Below, in pieces: positions 34,548 through 43,581 of a stretch of 48,842 nt of DNA. Below the pieces are notes generated by a model that worked only from the letters and a program-made list of their open reading frames with translations, was not told the origin of the DNA and did not search any database. The stretch is taken from the NCBI GenBank assembly GCA_002347685.1, contig DDWS01000016.1:1-48842 (forward strand), read 5' to 3'. The stretch comes from Syntrophaceae bacterium UBA2280. GTDB taxonomy: Bacteria > Desulfobacterota > Syntrophia > Syntrophales > Smithellaceae. A program made the position numbers and the translations under genes. The number at the start of each line of letters is the position of its first letter. The first letter of the stretch is position 1.

Positions 34548-34982
34548 ATGGCGATCGCGCCCATCGGCAATGCCGGATATCATTACGATCCTGCGTCTGC
34601 AGGGAGCCCGGCGGGAAGGATTTCTGCCGCCGCGCCGCCGGATAAACCCGAGATATATCCCCAGGAATGCAAAACCTGCTCAAGCAGAAGATATGTCGAC
34701 CAGTCAACGGATTCCTCCGTTTCGTTTCAGACCCCCACCAAGTTGTCCGCAGGCGAGGCGGCGCTGGCTGTCGCCGCGCATGAATACGAGCATGTCGTCA
34801 ACAACCGCGAACAGGCACAGCAAAAGGGCATGACTGCTCATTCCACAGTGACGATTTCCTACGGCGTGTGCCCGGAATGCGGACGGATCTATGTGGCAGG
34901 CGGCAAAACCGAAACCGTTTTCACTCCCCAACAACAAGACGATGACGTCGATCTGGGAAAAAACATCAATACCTTTGCCTGA
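34548..34982 (+). CDS. Small zinc-ribbon protein with HExxH motif
   Basis: The 144-residue protein has a Pro/Ala/Ser-rich N-terminus, a CKTC pair (Cys41, Cys44), HEYEH at residues 78-82 followed by the helix VVNNREQAQQ, and a second pair CPEC (Cys108, Cys111) in GVCPECGRIYVAGG. The two Cys pairs may form one split zinc ribbon enclosing the HExxH helix. This resembles short putative metallopeptidase-like proteins (SprA-like in spirit) found in Deltaproteobacteria and Firmicutes. No function is established and I cannot name a family with certainty. The upstream part of this gap holds only the asd terminator. Confidence 0.72.
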   Translation: MAIAPIGNAGYHYDPASAGSPAGRISAAAPPDKPEIYPQECKTCSSRRYVDQSTDSSVSFQTPTKLSAGEAALAVAAHEYEHVVNNREQAQQKGMTAHSTVTISYGVCPECGRIYVAGGKTETVFTPQQQDDDVDLGKNINTFA

Positions 34983-35103
34983 GTGCTACTCAACGTCCAT
35001 TTTATTCACAAGTGCATGCGGCAGCGACGTGGTCCGACCCTTATCCGACGCGTAATTGCAACTTGTCATCCCTCCTGAAATTTGATAGTTCTTCGGTGGG
35101 ATC

Positions 35104-36450
35104 ATGCAAATGAAAGATATTCTGACGGTTTCACAATTAAACGATCACATCAAGGCGCTTCTGGAAGAGGCTTTTACCTCCCTGTGGGTGGAGGGCGAAA
35201 TCTCCAATCTGCGACGTCCCGGTTCGGGTCATATTTATTTCAGTCTCAAGGACGATAAAAGCCAGATCCGTGCGGTCTATTTCCGTCCCTACGGGTACAA
35301 TCGCGCCCGGTCAACCGCTTTTGATCTGGAAGACGGCGCGAAAATACTGTGCCGGGCGCGATTGAGCGCCTATCAGCCCCGCGGTGAATATCAGCTTATT
35401 GTCGAATCGGTCGAACCCCTGGGCATAGGCGCGTTGCAAAAAGCGTTCGAACAGCTCAAGGCCAGACTGGCGTCTGAAGGACTCTTCGACGACATTCACA
35501 AAAAAGCACTGCCGTTTATGCCGGCGAGAATCGGCGTGATCACATCGCCTTCCGGGGCGGTGATCCGGGATATTCTCCACGTCACCCGCAGGCGATTTCC
35601 CTCCGTCAACATCCTGATCGCACCTGCCAGGGTGCAGGGTACCGAAGCGGCGGGCGAAATTCTCCAGGCGCTTCGACACCTCCAGAAATCCGGCCTGGTC
35701 GATGTGATCATCATCGCTCGCGGCGGCGGTTCGCTCGAAGATCTGGCCCCGTTTAATGACGAGGTGTTGGCCCGTGAAATCTTTCGTTGTTCCATTCCCG
35801 TCATTTCGGCAGTCGGTCACGAAACCGATTTCACGATCTGCGACTTCGTGTCGGATCTGCGCGCTCCGACTCCCTCGGCGGCGGCGGAACTGGCCGTGCC
35901 GCAGCGATCTCAACTGCTGGCGGATGTAAACGATCTGCAGCAAAGACTGACTGCCGCCAAGCGCCGTTATCTCGACGAACAAAGGATGCGTCTGACATCC
36001 CTGCAGGCGCGGTTCAAGGATCCGCGGCGTTTTTTAATCGATTTCCAGCTCCATCTCGATGATTTGCGTGAGCGGCTGGAGCGGGCGATGAATTCCGCCG
36101 GCCGATTCCGGCATGACCAGCTCCACAAGCTTAAGATGGGGCTGCGGCACGCAAGCCCCGAGCGACGGGTCAGGGAAAAACAGATTTTGCTTGCCCATCT
36201 GGAAAAAAGTCTGCATAACTTCTGGCAAAGCGACACGGCGGCTCGCCGAGAGCGACTGATCAGAAACACCGCGCTGATCGAGTCCCTCAGCCCTCTGGCG
36301 GTGTTGCAGCGGGGCTACAGCATCACGAGGCATCTTCCGTCGTATGACGTGATCAAACACACAGGTGGGCTGAAGCCAGACGACCGCCTCAGCATCACAC
36401 TGGCCCGCGGTCATATCGAAGCCAGGGTTGAGAAAATATCCGGAGAATAG
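35104..36450 (+). CDS. xseA: Exodeoxyribonuclease VII large subunit
   Basis: XseA is the catalytic subunit of the single-strand exonuclease VII. The 448-residue protein has the N-terminal OB-fold (LTVSQLNDHIKALLEE, WVEGEISNLRRPGSGHIYFSLKD). The catalytic domain has IGVITSPSGAVIRDI, ARGGGSLEDLAPFNDE and SAVGHETDFTICDFVSDLRAPTPSAAAE. A coiled-coil C-terminal region and the terminal VLQRGYSI segment follow. The length is normal. xseB begins 5 bases after its stop. Confidence 0.96.
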   Translation: MQMKDILTVSQLNDHIKALLEEAFTSLWVEGEISNLRRPGSGHIYFSLKDDKSQIRAVYFRPYGYNRARSTAFDLEDGAKILCRARLSAYQPRGEYQLIVESVEPLGIGALQKAFEQLKARLASEGLFDDIHKKALPFMPARIGVITSPSGAVIRDILHVTRRRFPSVNILIAPARVQGTEAAGEILQALRHLQKSGLVDVIIIARGGGSLEDLAPFNDEVLAREIFRCSIPVISAVGHETDFTICDFVSDLRAPTPSAAAELAVPQRSQLLADVNDLQQRLTAAKRRYLDEQRMRLTSLQARFKDPRRFLIDFQLHLDDLRERLERAMNSAGRFRHDQLHKLKMGLRHASPERRVREKQILLAHLEKSLHNFWQSDTAARRERLIRNTALIESLSPLAVLQRGYSITRHLPSYDVIKHTGGLKPDDRLSITLARGHIEARVEKISGE

Positions 36451-36455
36451 GACTC

Positions 36456-36692
36456 ATGGCAAAAGAAAAATTTGAAGACGCGATGGATAAACTCGAAGCC
36501 ATTGTCAGGGAAATGGAAGCAGGACAGATGCCGCTCGATTCGGCGTTGAAATCCTTCGAAGAAGGCATCAAGCTGATCCGCTATTGTTCAACCAGACTCA
36601 AGGACACAGAGCGTCGCGTGGAGCAGCTGCTCGCCTCCGATGACACCCTGACGACAAGGCCTTTTGCGAACGAAGGTGATGATGAACCCTGA
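36456..36692 (+). CDS. xseB: Exodeoxyribonuclease VII small subunit
   Basis: XseB coats the XseA coiled coil and is needed for holoenzyme stability. The 78-residue protein has the family sequence FEDAMDKLEAIVREMEAGQMPLDSALKSFEEGIKL. Its 3' end overlaps the start of the prenyltransferase gene, giving an xseA-xseB-ispA-dxs order known from many bacteria. Confidence 0.95.
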   Translation: MAKEKFEDAMDKLEAIVREMEAGQMPLDSALKSFEEGIKLIRYCSTRLKDTERRVEQLLASDDTLTTRPFANEGDDEP

Positions 36693-37581
36693 CGATTTTC
36701 TCGATGCGTATCTGAAAGACCGGCAGAAGATTATAGAAGAAGCGCTCCAGCGCTATCTGCCGGATGAAGATGCGATTCCGCAGGAGCTGCACACGGCAAC
36801 CCACTACAGCGTCTTCGCGGGCGGCAAGCGAATCCGTCCCATTTTGTGTCTGGCTGCTCATGAAGCCTGCGGAGGCGATCTGGCGGCGGCCATGCCGACG
36901 GCCTGCGCACTCGAGCTGATTCATACCTATTCGCTGATCCATGACGATTTACCGGTGATGGACAATGACGATCTGCGGCGCGGCAAACCCACCTGCCATA
37001 AGGTTTTCGGTGATGCCATGGCCATTCTTGCGGGTGATGCGCTGCTCACCGAGGCTTTCGTTTTGCTTGCGCATTCGGAAAAGGTACGGCTGGCCGCAGA
37101 TCGCCGTCTGGCCGTTATTGAGGAAATCGCCACGGCCGCGGGAATCGCGGGCATGGTCGGAGGCCAGGCGCTCGACATTCTGGCGGAAAAAAACAAGCCG
37201 GATTTTAAGGGCCTCGAAGCCATCCACCGGCGTAAAACAGGCGCACTGATTATCGCAGCGGTCAAAACGGGCGCGATCCTGGCGAGCGCCAGCGAACAGA
37301 AAATTACGGCGCTGGCCGCCTACGGATTCCATATCGGCATGGCCTTTCAGATTGCCGATGATATCCTCAATGTCGAAGGAAATCGAGAGGAGATGGGCAA
37401 GAGCACGAGAAGCGACGAGCAGCATGGCAAAGTTACCTACCCGTCTTTGCTGGGCATGGACGCGGCAAAGAAAAAGCTGGCCGAACATGTGGATGCGGCG
37501 CAAGACAGCATCGAAAATTTCGATTCGCGCGCTTTGCCACTCAGAGTCATCGCGCGCTATATTATGGAAAGAAAATCATGA
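36682..37581 (+). CDS. ispA: Polyprenyl synthetase (farnesyl diphosphate synthase type)
   Basis: This enzyme condenses IPP with allylic diphosphates to make farnesyl or geranylgeranyl diphosphate. The protein has the first aspartate-rich motif DDLPVMDNDDLRRG, the second IADDILNVEG, and GGKRIRPILC near the N-terminus. Length is about 299 residues. I choose ATG 36682 (AAGG 5 bases upstream), overlapping xseB. ATG 36679 is also possible. It overlaps dxs by an ATGA junction, linking chain elongation to precursor supply. Confidence 0.94.
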   Translation: MNPDDFLDAYLKDRQKIIEEALQRYLPDEDAIPQELHTATHYSVFAGGKRIRPILCLAAHEACGGDLAAAMPTACALELIHTYSLIHDDLPVMDNDDLRRGKPTCHKVFGDAMAILAGDALLTEAFVLLAHSEKVRLAADRRLAVIEEIATAAGIAGMVGGQALDILAEKNKPDFKGLEAIHRRKTGALIIAAVKTGAILASASEQKITALAAYGFHIGMAFQIADDILNVEGNREEMGKSTRSDEQHGKVTYPSLLGMDAAKKKLAEHVDAAQDSIENFDSRALPLRVIARYIMERKS

Positions 37582-39482
37582 AGCCTCTGGAAATCGCAGA
37601 TTATGCCGTTTTGCCGAACGTAGAGTACCCCGAAGACATCCGGAAGCTCAATCTGGCCGAACTCAATCGCCTGGCCCGGGATATCCGTGAGTTCATCATA
37701 CAAGCAGTTGCCGCCTCGGGCGGACATCTGGCCTCGTCGCTGGGTACCGTGGAATTGACGCTCGCGCTGCATTATGTTTTCAACACGCCTGAAGACAGGC
37801 TCATCTGGGATGTCGGCCATCAGTCCTACGCGCACAAGATCGTCACCGGACGCAAAAACCAGTTCGCTTCGCTTCGTAAAAAAGGGGGCTTGAGCGGATT
37901 TCCCAAGCGCGAGGAAAGCGTCTATGACACTTTCAATGTCGGACACAGCGGCACATCGATTGCCGCCGCCGCGGGATTTGCGGAGGCTCATTGCCTCAAA
38001 GGCGAAAAGCAGAAAACCATTGCCGTAATCGGTGACGGTTCGATGACCACCGGCATGGCCTTCGAGGGGCTCAACTGGTCCGGTGACCGCAAAAAAAATC
38101 TGATCATCGTGCTCAACGACAACGAAATGTCCATCTCGCCAAATGTCGGCGCGCTATCCGCGCATCTGAACCAACTGATGACCGGACATACCGTCACCAA
38201 GCTTAAATCCGATCTCAAAGGATTTCTGAAAAGCATTCCCGGTATCGGCGAACAGGTCTTCAAGATGTCGCGCCAGCTGGAGGAATCTCTCAAAACCATG
38301 GTTGTCCCGGGAACGCTCTTCGAGTATCTGGGTTTCACATACGTGGGGCCGCTGGAGGGACACAGGCTGGATTATCTGATCAAAAACCTGGAAAATGTCC
38401 GGGATCTGCCGGGCCCCGTGCTGGTGCATGTCATCACGCAGAAAGGCCGGGGCTACAAATTCGCGGAGGACAATTCACCGACCTATCACGGCGTTGCGCC
38501 TTTCGATGTGGAGACCGGTCAAGCGCTGGCAAAATCGGTGATCTCCTCCTACACGGAAATCTTCGGTAAAACACTCATTGAGCTGGCCCGCAGCGACGAG
38601 CGTATTGTCGCCATTACGGCTGCGATGTGTGAGGGAACGGGTCTGGACGCCTTCGCGCAGGAATTTCCCAAGCGAATGTATGATGTGGGCATCGCCGAGC
38701 AGCTTGCCGTGACTTACGCAGCCGGCCTGTCCATCGAAGGATGTCTGCCGGTTGTAGCGATTTATTCCACTTTTTTACAGCGAGCCTACGACCAGATATC
38801 GCATGACGTCTGCCTGCAGAAACTGCCTGTGATTTTCGCGGTTGACCGAGCAGGTTTTGTCGGCGAAGACGGGGCGACACATCAGGGCATTTTTGATCTC
38901 GCCTATCTGCGTTCGATCCCTAACATAATCGTCATGGCCCCCAAAGATGAAAACGAAATGCGTCACATGCTGAAAACGGCGATTGGCTGCGGATTGCCTG
39001 TCGCCATCCGGTATCCGCGAGGCAGGGGAATCGGTGTGCCGCTGGATGACGAACTCCATACGCTTGCGATCGGCAGGGGCGAGGTGCTGAGCGAGGGAAC
39101 GGATCTGGCAATTCTGGCCATCGGCGCGACGGTGTATCCGGCGCTGGCGGCAGCCCGGCGGCTGGCTTTGGAGAATGTGTCTGTCCGGGTTGTCAATACG
39201 CGGTTTGTCAAGCCGCTGGACACCGAACTGATTGTAGAGACGGCAAACCGTGTCGGACAAATCCTGACGGTGGAAGAAAACGTCCTTCAGGGTGGTTTCG
39301 GAAGTGCCGTGCTGGAGCTGCTTTCCGAACAGGGCATTACCGGTGTCCGCTTACGGCGCCTGGGCATTCCCGATGAATACGTTGAGCACGCTACACAAGC
39401 CGAGCTGCGCGCGAAATACGGCCTGGACGAAGAAGGCATTTTCGCCGCCGCGAAATCCCTTCTTGCCGGTAAGACTCTGTGA
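37578..39482 (+). CDS. dxs: 1-deoxy-D-xylulose-5-phosphate synthase
   Basis: Dxs makes DXP from pyruvate and glyceraldehyde-3-phosphate, the first step of the MEP isoprenoid pathway, using thiamine diphosphate. The 634-residue protein has GGHLASSLGTVELTLALHYVF, the ThDP-binding GDGSMTTGMAFEGLN, HGVAPFD, and the transketolase-like pyrimidine domain with DVGIAEQLAVTYAAGLS and FVGEDGATHQG. The length is normal. It is the last gene of the xseA-xseB-ispA-dxs operon. Confidence 0.97.
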   Translation: MKPLEIADYAVLPNVEYPEDIRKLNLAELNRLARDIREFIIQAVAASGGHLASSLGTVELTLALHYVFNTPEDRLIWDVGHQSYAHKIVTGRKNQFASLRKKGGLSGFPKREESVYDTFNVGHSGTSIAAAAGFAEAHCLKGEKQKTIAVIGDGSMTTGMAFEGLNWSGDRKKNLIIVLNDNEMSISPNVGALSAHLNQLMTGHTVTKLKSDLKGFLKSIPGIGEQVFKMSRQLEESLKTMVVPGTLFEYLGFTYVGPLEGHRLDYLIKNLENVRDLPGPVLVHVITQKGRGYKFAEDNSPTYHGVAPFDVETGQALAKSVISSYTEIFGKTLIELARSDERIVAITAAMCEGTGLDAFAQEFPKRMYDVGIAEQLAVTYAAGLSIEGCLPVVAIYSTFLQRAYDQISHDVCLQKLPVIFAVDRAGFVGEDGATHQGIFDLAYLRSIPNIIVMAPKDENEMRHMLKTAIGCGLPVAIRYPRGRGIGVPLDDELHTLAIGRGEVLSEGTDLAILAIGATVYPALAAARRLALENVSVRVVNTRFVKPLDTELIVETANRVGQILTVEENVLQGGFGSAVLELLSEQGITGVRLRRLGIPDEYVEHATQAELRAKYGLDEEGIFAAAKSLLAGKTL

Positions 39483-39802
39483 CCAAGCCAAAAACATTAC
39501 AATCAGGTTGACATGGTTAAAGAACCCTTTGATGTCAGTCTCGGCGACATGATTGACGGGTTTGTTCTCCACGTTGTCGCACCAGGTTTATCTGCGTACT
39601 GTCCCACATTTCAAAAGATAGATGTTTCCATCAGCCCTCCAACGAATTACTACCCGTTGGCTGGCCAACTTTTCGGGACGGTGGCAATTGAAACGATTCA
39701 GAAATCCCCGGCATGAAATATCAGAAGCATTTTCTTTCAGTAGTCAGAATAATTAAGTGTTATGTCCCCCGAATAACCCCAAGGTCGTTGTTAATATTTT
39801 TA

Positions 39803-39831
39803 TTGACTTCAGGATTTAGCTATATTAATTT
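39803..39831 (+). promoter_or_regulatory. Promoter of the MFS transporter gene
   Basis: TTGACT (39803-39808) is followed after 17 bases by TAATTT (39826-39831), which lies inside the operator at 39823-39849. The TTGAC box stands 14 bases ahead of the operator, the same distance as at the tetR promoter. Confidence 0.55.
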
Positions 39832-39849
39832 AACATCGTTAATTTAACG
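39823..39849. promoter_or_regulatory. TetR-family operator, copy 1 (before the MFS transporter)
   Basis: The inverted repeat TATTAATTTAA (39823-39833), spacer CATCG, TTAATTTAACG (39839-39849) matches the perfect copy at 48335-48361 at 10 of 11 positions in the left arm and 9 of 11 in the right arm. It covers the predicted -10 box of the transporter promoter. Confidence 0.75.
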
Positions 39850-39911
39850 CACATCAGTTTTTTGCAAAAAGCAATTTATTATTATAGCAGAAAAAATTGG
39901 GGGGCGATCTA

Positions 39912-41135
39912 ATGGAGCAGGCAAATTTTAAAGTTTACGGCTACAGATGGATAGTACTTCTGGTCTATTTTCTTCTTAATGCATTAATGCAGGTGCAGTG
40001 GATCACTTTCGCGCCCATTACCAGTGAGGCCGTCACATTTTATCATGTGTCTGCTTTGCAAATCGACCTTCTTTCTCTGATATTTATGATTGTCTATCTC
40101 TTCGTATCCTTCCCGGCATCCTACGTCATAGACACATGGGGCATCCGGATCGGTATCGGTATCGGTGCCGTGCTTATGGGTGTTTTCGGATTCATGAAAG
40201 GATTTTACGGCGGCAGCTACAATATGATCGTCATCGCTCAAATTGGGATTGCCATCGGACAGCCATTCGTTCTGAACGCTGTCACCAAGGTTGGAGTCCG
40301 GTGGTTTCCCCTGCATGAACGGGCGACCCAGGCGGGCATTAGTGTCCTGGCGCAGTTTGTCGGAATTATTGTTGCAATGGCGCTTACGCCGGTTCTCTTC
40401 AAAATATATGGTATGGAAAAAATGTTGATGTTCTATGGCATTGCGACGCTGGCCGGCGCCATTATCTTTTTAATATTTATCAAAGAGAATCCGCCTACTC
40501 CACCCTGTCCTGACGGCCATGACGAACGTATGCCGATCTTCGCCGGCCTGAAACACATCTTCAAGCAAAAAGATATGATTTATCTCATCATCTTCTTCTT
40601 TGTAGCACTGGGTATTTTTAACGCAGTCACAACCTGGATCGAGCAGATTATCAGTCCACGCGGGTTTAGCATTACGGAAGCCGGAATAGCGGGGGCACTG
40701 ATGATGATCGGCGGCATCGTCGGCGCTTCCACCCTGCCGGTCCTTTCCGATAAAATGCGTAAAAGAAGGGTTTTTATAATTGTCGCGTCTATTGGGGCTA
40801 TCCCCGGGCTGGTAGGAATGACTTTTGCCGGTAATTACGGACTGCTGCTTGCATCATGCATCGTATTCGGTTTCTTCCTTATGGCGGGCGGTCCAATCTG
40901 CTACCAGTACTGCGCCGAGATAAGCTATCCGGCGCCTGAAGCCACTTCGCAGGGATTGCTGATGCTCGCAGGGCAGGTTTCAGGTATCATCTTTATTTTC
41001 GGTATGGATATCCTGACAGCGGCCGGCGCTTCAAAAACGCCCGCTATGCTCATTTTCATAGCGCTCATGATGATCAATGTATTTCTCATTTTGAAGATCA
41101 AGGAATCGAAACTCGTCAGGACTGATGATATTTAG
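39912..41135 (+). CDS. MFS transporter (FLVCR-like)
   Basis: The protein (407 residues from ATG 39912, with a G-run 8 bases upstream) has 12 predicted membrane segments. The opening YGYRWIVLLVYFLLNALMQVQWITFAPI and the SFPASYVIDTWGIRIGIGIGA segment resemble the FLVCR branch of the major facilitator superfamily. Animal members of that branch carry choline, ethanolamine or haem. Bacterial substrates are not established. As the first gene of the island, under the shared operator, it probably imports the pathway substrate. The central loop between helices 6 and 7 (PPTPPCPDGHDERMP) is short. Confidence 0.85.
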   Translation: MEQANFKVYGYRWIVLLVYFLLNALMQVQWITFAPITSEAVTFYHVSALQIDLLSLIFMIVYLFVSFPASYVIDTWGIRIGIGIGAVLMGVFGFMKGFYGGSYNMIVIAQIGIAIGQPFVLNAVTKVGVRWFPLHERATQAGISVLAQFVGIIVAMALTPVLFKIYGMEKMLMFYGIATLAGAIIFLIFIKENPPTPPCPDGHDERMPIFAGLKHIFKQKDMIYLIIFFFVALGIFNAVTTWIEQIISPRGFSITEAGIAGALMMIGGIVGASTLPVLSDKMRKRRVFIIVASIGAIPGLVGMTFAGNYGLLLASCIVFGFFLMAGGPICYQYCAEISYPAPEATSQGLLMLAGQVSGIIFIFGMDILTAAGASKTPAMLIFIALMMINVFLILKIKESKLVRTDDI

Positions 41136-41145
41136 AGAAAAAACA

Positions 41146-41174
41146 TTGACATTGAAACTTAATTATATTAAATT
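41146..41174 (+). promoter_or_regulatory. Promoter of the tetR gene
   Basis: A consensus TTGACA (41146-41151) is followed after 17 bases by TAAATT (41169-41174), which lies inside the operator at 41166-41192. Geometry is identical to the transporter promoter. Confidence 0.55.
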
Positions 41175-41192
41175 AACACCATTAAATTAATG
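41166..41192. promoter_or_regulatory. TetR-family operator, copy 2 (autoregulatory, before tetR)
   Basis: TATTAAATTAA (41166-41176), spacer CACCA, TTAAATTAATG (41182-41192). The right arm is identical to that of the perfect copy at 48335-48361, and the left arm matches 9 of 11 positions. It ends 20 bases before the tetR ATG, as expected for autorepression. Confidence 0.78.
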
Positions 41193-41212
41193 AAAAGGAC
41201 GGATGTTTTATT

Positions 41213-41848
41213 ATGCCCAAAATAACCAGAAGTGTGGAAGCCGTGGATGCGGTTCGCGAGCAAATCCTTGATATTGCATTTAAAATCATTGAAAAGAATG
41301 GATATGAAGCCCTGTCTATGGCCAAGATCGGTTTGAAAATGAAGATGACTGCAGCAAATCTCTATAATTACTATGGCAACAAAGATGAGCTCCTGATTGC
41401 TATCCACAAGAAGGCTTACGCCATGATGTATGACAAGCTCAGCTATGCTGTTTCAATAGCGGATACACCCCTGGAGAAGTATCAGGGCTTGACCCATGCG
41501 TTTGTGGAGTTCGGTACACATAATATAAACATTTATGATGTTATGTTTAACAGACCCATTCGGCAGTATAGCGACTATATCGGAACGCCCCAGGAAGAAC
41601 TGTCTTTCGATGAATTCCGTAACTCTCTGAAGGCGTTTTTTTTGACCATTAAAGTTATTCGGGACTATCAGGATTCAAGGCCGGATATACAGCATGGTGA
41701 TCCTAAATTGTTAGCGATTCAATGCACCAGCGTGTTGCATGGCGCCATTTCGTTGCATAACAGCGGAGTTCTTTATCAAATCAGCGATGATCCTGACATC
41801 GCCATGCAGACGATTATTGATAGCGCGATACGTTTGACTACCGGATGA
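41213..41848 (+). CDS. TetR-family transcriptional regulator
   Basis: The 211-residue protein has a TetR N-terminal DNA-binding domain. The helix-turn-helix lies at about residues 31-55 (YEALSMAKIGLKMKMTAANLYNYYGNKDEL), with the conserved YxYYxxKxEL pattern at its end. Residues 60-211 form an all-helical ligand-binding domain without clear subfamily. It probably represses its own gene, the transporter and the aldolase through the three shared operators, and is released by a pathway metabolite. That is inference from operator placement. Confidence 0.9.
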   Translation: MPKITRSVEAVDAVREQILDIAFKIIEKNGYEALSMAKIGLKMKMTAANLYNYYGNKDELLIAIHKKAYAMMYDKLSYAVSIADTPLEKYQGLTHAFVEFGTHNINIYDVMFNRPIRQYSDYIGTPQEELSFDEFRNSLKAFFLTIKVIRDYQDSRPDIQHGDPKLLAIQCTSVLHGAISLHNSGVLYQISDDPDIAMQTIIDSAIRLTTG

Positions 41849-41940
41849 TCAACGGATGAAGCTAACCGGGGGTTTTGAATCAATTTATAATTTGCAAGAA
41901 TAATTGAAAATTTTAAATTGTTCCAGGGATGGGTGAAATC

Positions 41941-43548
41941 ATGAAACGTGTTGACAAGTACGTTTTGGCAATTGACCTGGGAACATCCGGCCCTAAGACC
42001 GCTTTAATTTCAGTTTATGGGGAGTTGATTGACAGTGAATTTAAAGATACTCCCATTAAACTGCTTTCCGATGGCGGTGCAGAACAGGACCCCCAGGGCT
42101 GGTGGGATGCCATTATGTCCACCGCCAAAAAAGTCATCAGTAAAAACCTTGTATCACCTGATGATATTGTTGCTGTGAGCGTGACCTCCCAGTGGTCGGG
42201 AACTGTTGCTGTGGATCAGTCAGGTCAGCATTTGATGAATGGCATCATCTGGATGGACTGTCGTGGTTCCGAGTCCATAAAAGATATATTGAAAGGCCCC
42301 ATTAAAATAGCGGGCTACCCTTTGTTTAAGCTTTTGGCCTGGCAGAAGTTGACCGGAGGCGCTCCTTCTCACTCGGGCAAAGACCCGATCTGCCATATTC
42401 TCTGGATCAAACAGAATCGCCCGGACATCTATCGCAAGACCCATAAATTTCTGGACCCGAAGGATTATATCAATCTACGTTTAACAGGTAAATTTGCAGC
42501 CACCTACGATTCAATTCTATTACACTGGGTGACAGACAACCGCGATCCGTCGCATGTTGTCTATTCCGACAAACTTCTCAAAATGTCCGGTATTGAGCGT
42601 TCCAAGCTGCCTGATTTGATTCAGGCCATGGATATCCTGGGCCCCGTTAAAAATGATGTAGCCGCGGAACTGGGCTTGAAACCGGGAACGCCTGTGATCG
42701 GAGGCACGCCCGATGTTCAGTCCGCAGGTGTGGGTTCCGGTGCTGTTCGAGATTATGAAGGCCATATTTACATCGGGACCTCATCGTGGATTTCAGCTCA
42801 TGTGCCCTTCAAGAAGACTGACATTCCCCACAATTTCGGATCGTTTCCCAGCCCGATCCCCGGACGATATATTATTCTCTCCGAGCAGGAATGCGCCGGT
42901 AAATGTCTGACCTGGCTGAGGGATAATATCCTGTATCATAAAGACGAGCTGTTGATGGAGGAATGCGTCCCCAATATTTACAAAGTACTGGATAAAATTG
43001 TCGAGCGTGTTCCGGCCGGCGCCAATAGGGTGATTTTTACACCCTGGCTTTACGGAGAACGGTCTCCTGTGGACGACTGCAACATCCGGGCTTCCATATT
43101 CAACTTGTCATTGGAAAATACTCGCGAGGACATTGCCCGTGCCGTTTATGAAGGTGTGGCGTTCAACTCGAAATGGTTGCTGATACCTGTAGAAAAATTT
43201 ATGGGCAGACCGTTTGCGTATCTCAATTTCATTGGCGGTGGCGCCAATTCCAACATCTGGTCGCAGATATTTGCAGATATATTCGACAGGAAAATCCGTC
43301 AGGTCAAGGATCCGATCTATTCCAATGCGCGCGGCGCGGCATTTCTCGCTTCCATGGCTTTGAAATACATTACCCTGGAGGACATTCCCAAGTATATTCA
43401 AATAAAATCTGAGTATATACCCAACCCGGACAACAGAAAATTATACGACGCATTGTTTGATGAATATATCCACTATTACAAATCACAAAAAAAAGCATGT
43501 GCGCGAATGAATATTAGCGCAGAGGGCGTGTGTTCTTTGCCGCAATAG
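41941..43548 (+). CDS. FGGY-family carbohydrate kinase
   Basis: The protein (535 residues from ATG 41941, with GGGTGA upstream) is an actin-fold sugar kinase of the FGGY family, which includes xylulo-, ribulo-, fuculo- and glycerol kinases. It has the phosphate-1 motif DLGTSGPKT (12-20), the substrate region IIWMDCRGS, the catalytic Asp258 in GGTPDVQSAG, and the adenosine motif FIGGGANSNIWSQI. It is nearest in flavour to xylulokinase-like members, but the sugar cannot be assigned. It is followed after 33 bases by the aminotransferase and is probably cotranscribed with tetR. Confidence 0.9.
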   Translation: MKRVDKYVLAIDLGTSGPKTALISVYGELIDSEFKDTPIKLLSDGGAEQDPQGWWDAIMSTAKKVISKNLVSPDDIVAVSVTSQWSGTVAVDQSGQHLMNGIIWMDCRGSESIKDILKGPIKIAGYPLFKLLAWQKLTGGAPSHSGKDPICHILWIKQNRPDIYRKTHKFLDPKDYINLRLTGKFAATYDSILLHWVTDNRDPSHVVYSDKLLKMSGIERSKLPDLIQAMDILGPVKNDVAAELGLKPGTPVIGGTPDVQSAGVGSGAVRDYEGHIYIGTSSWISAHVPFKKTDIPHNFGSFPSPIPGRYIILSEQECAGKCLTWLRDNILYHKDELLMEECVPNIYKVLDKIVERVPAGANRVIFTPWLYGERSPVDDCNIRASIFNLSLENTREDIARAVYEGVAFNSKWLLIPVEKFMGRPFAYLNFIGGGANSNIWSQIFADIFDRKIRQVKDPIYSNARGAAFLASMALKYITLEDIPKYIQIKSEYIPNPDNRKLYDALFDEYIHYYKSQKKACARMNISAEGVCSLPQ

Positions 43549-43581
43549 TCACAATAAAGAAAGAGAGGAGGACGTGATTCT

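Larger units (their letters stand above)
39483..39911 (+). other. Intergenic stretch between dxs and the accessory island
   Basis: The left 230 bases contain a 67-codon open frame (39513-39716) with a weak AGG upstream. I cannot match it to a family, so I do not call it a gene. Around 39640-39680 there are overlapping small inverted repeats (CCAACG...CGTTGG and GTTGGC-TG-GCCAAC). The right part holds the transporter promoter and operator listed separately. This is where the composition turns AT-rich and where the island begins. Confidence 0.5.

Noticed and set aside
39513..39716. 67-codon frame after dxs
   Set aside because: It has a weak ribosome-binding site and no recognisable family; it might be a gene remnant but cannot be supported.
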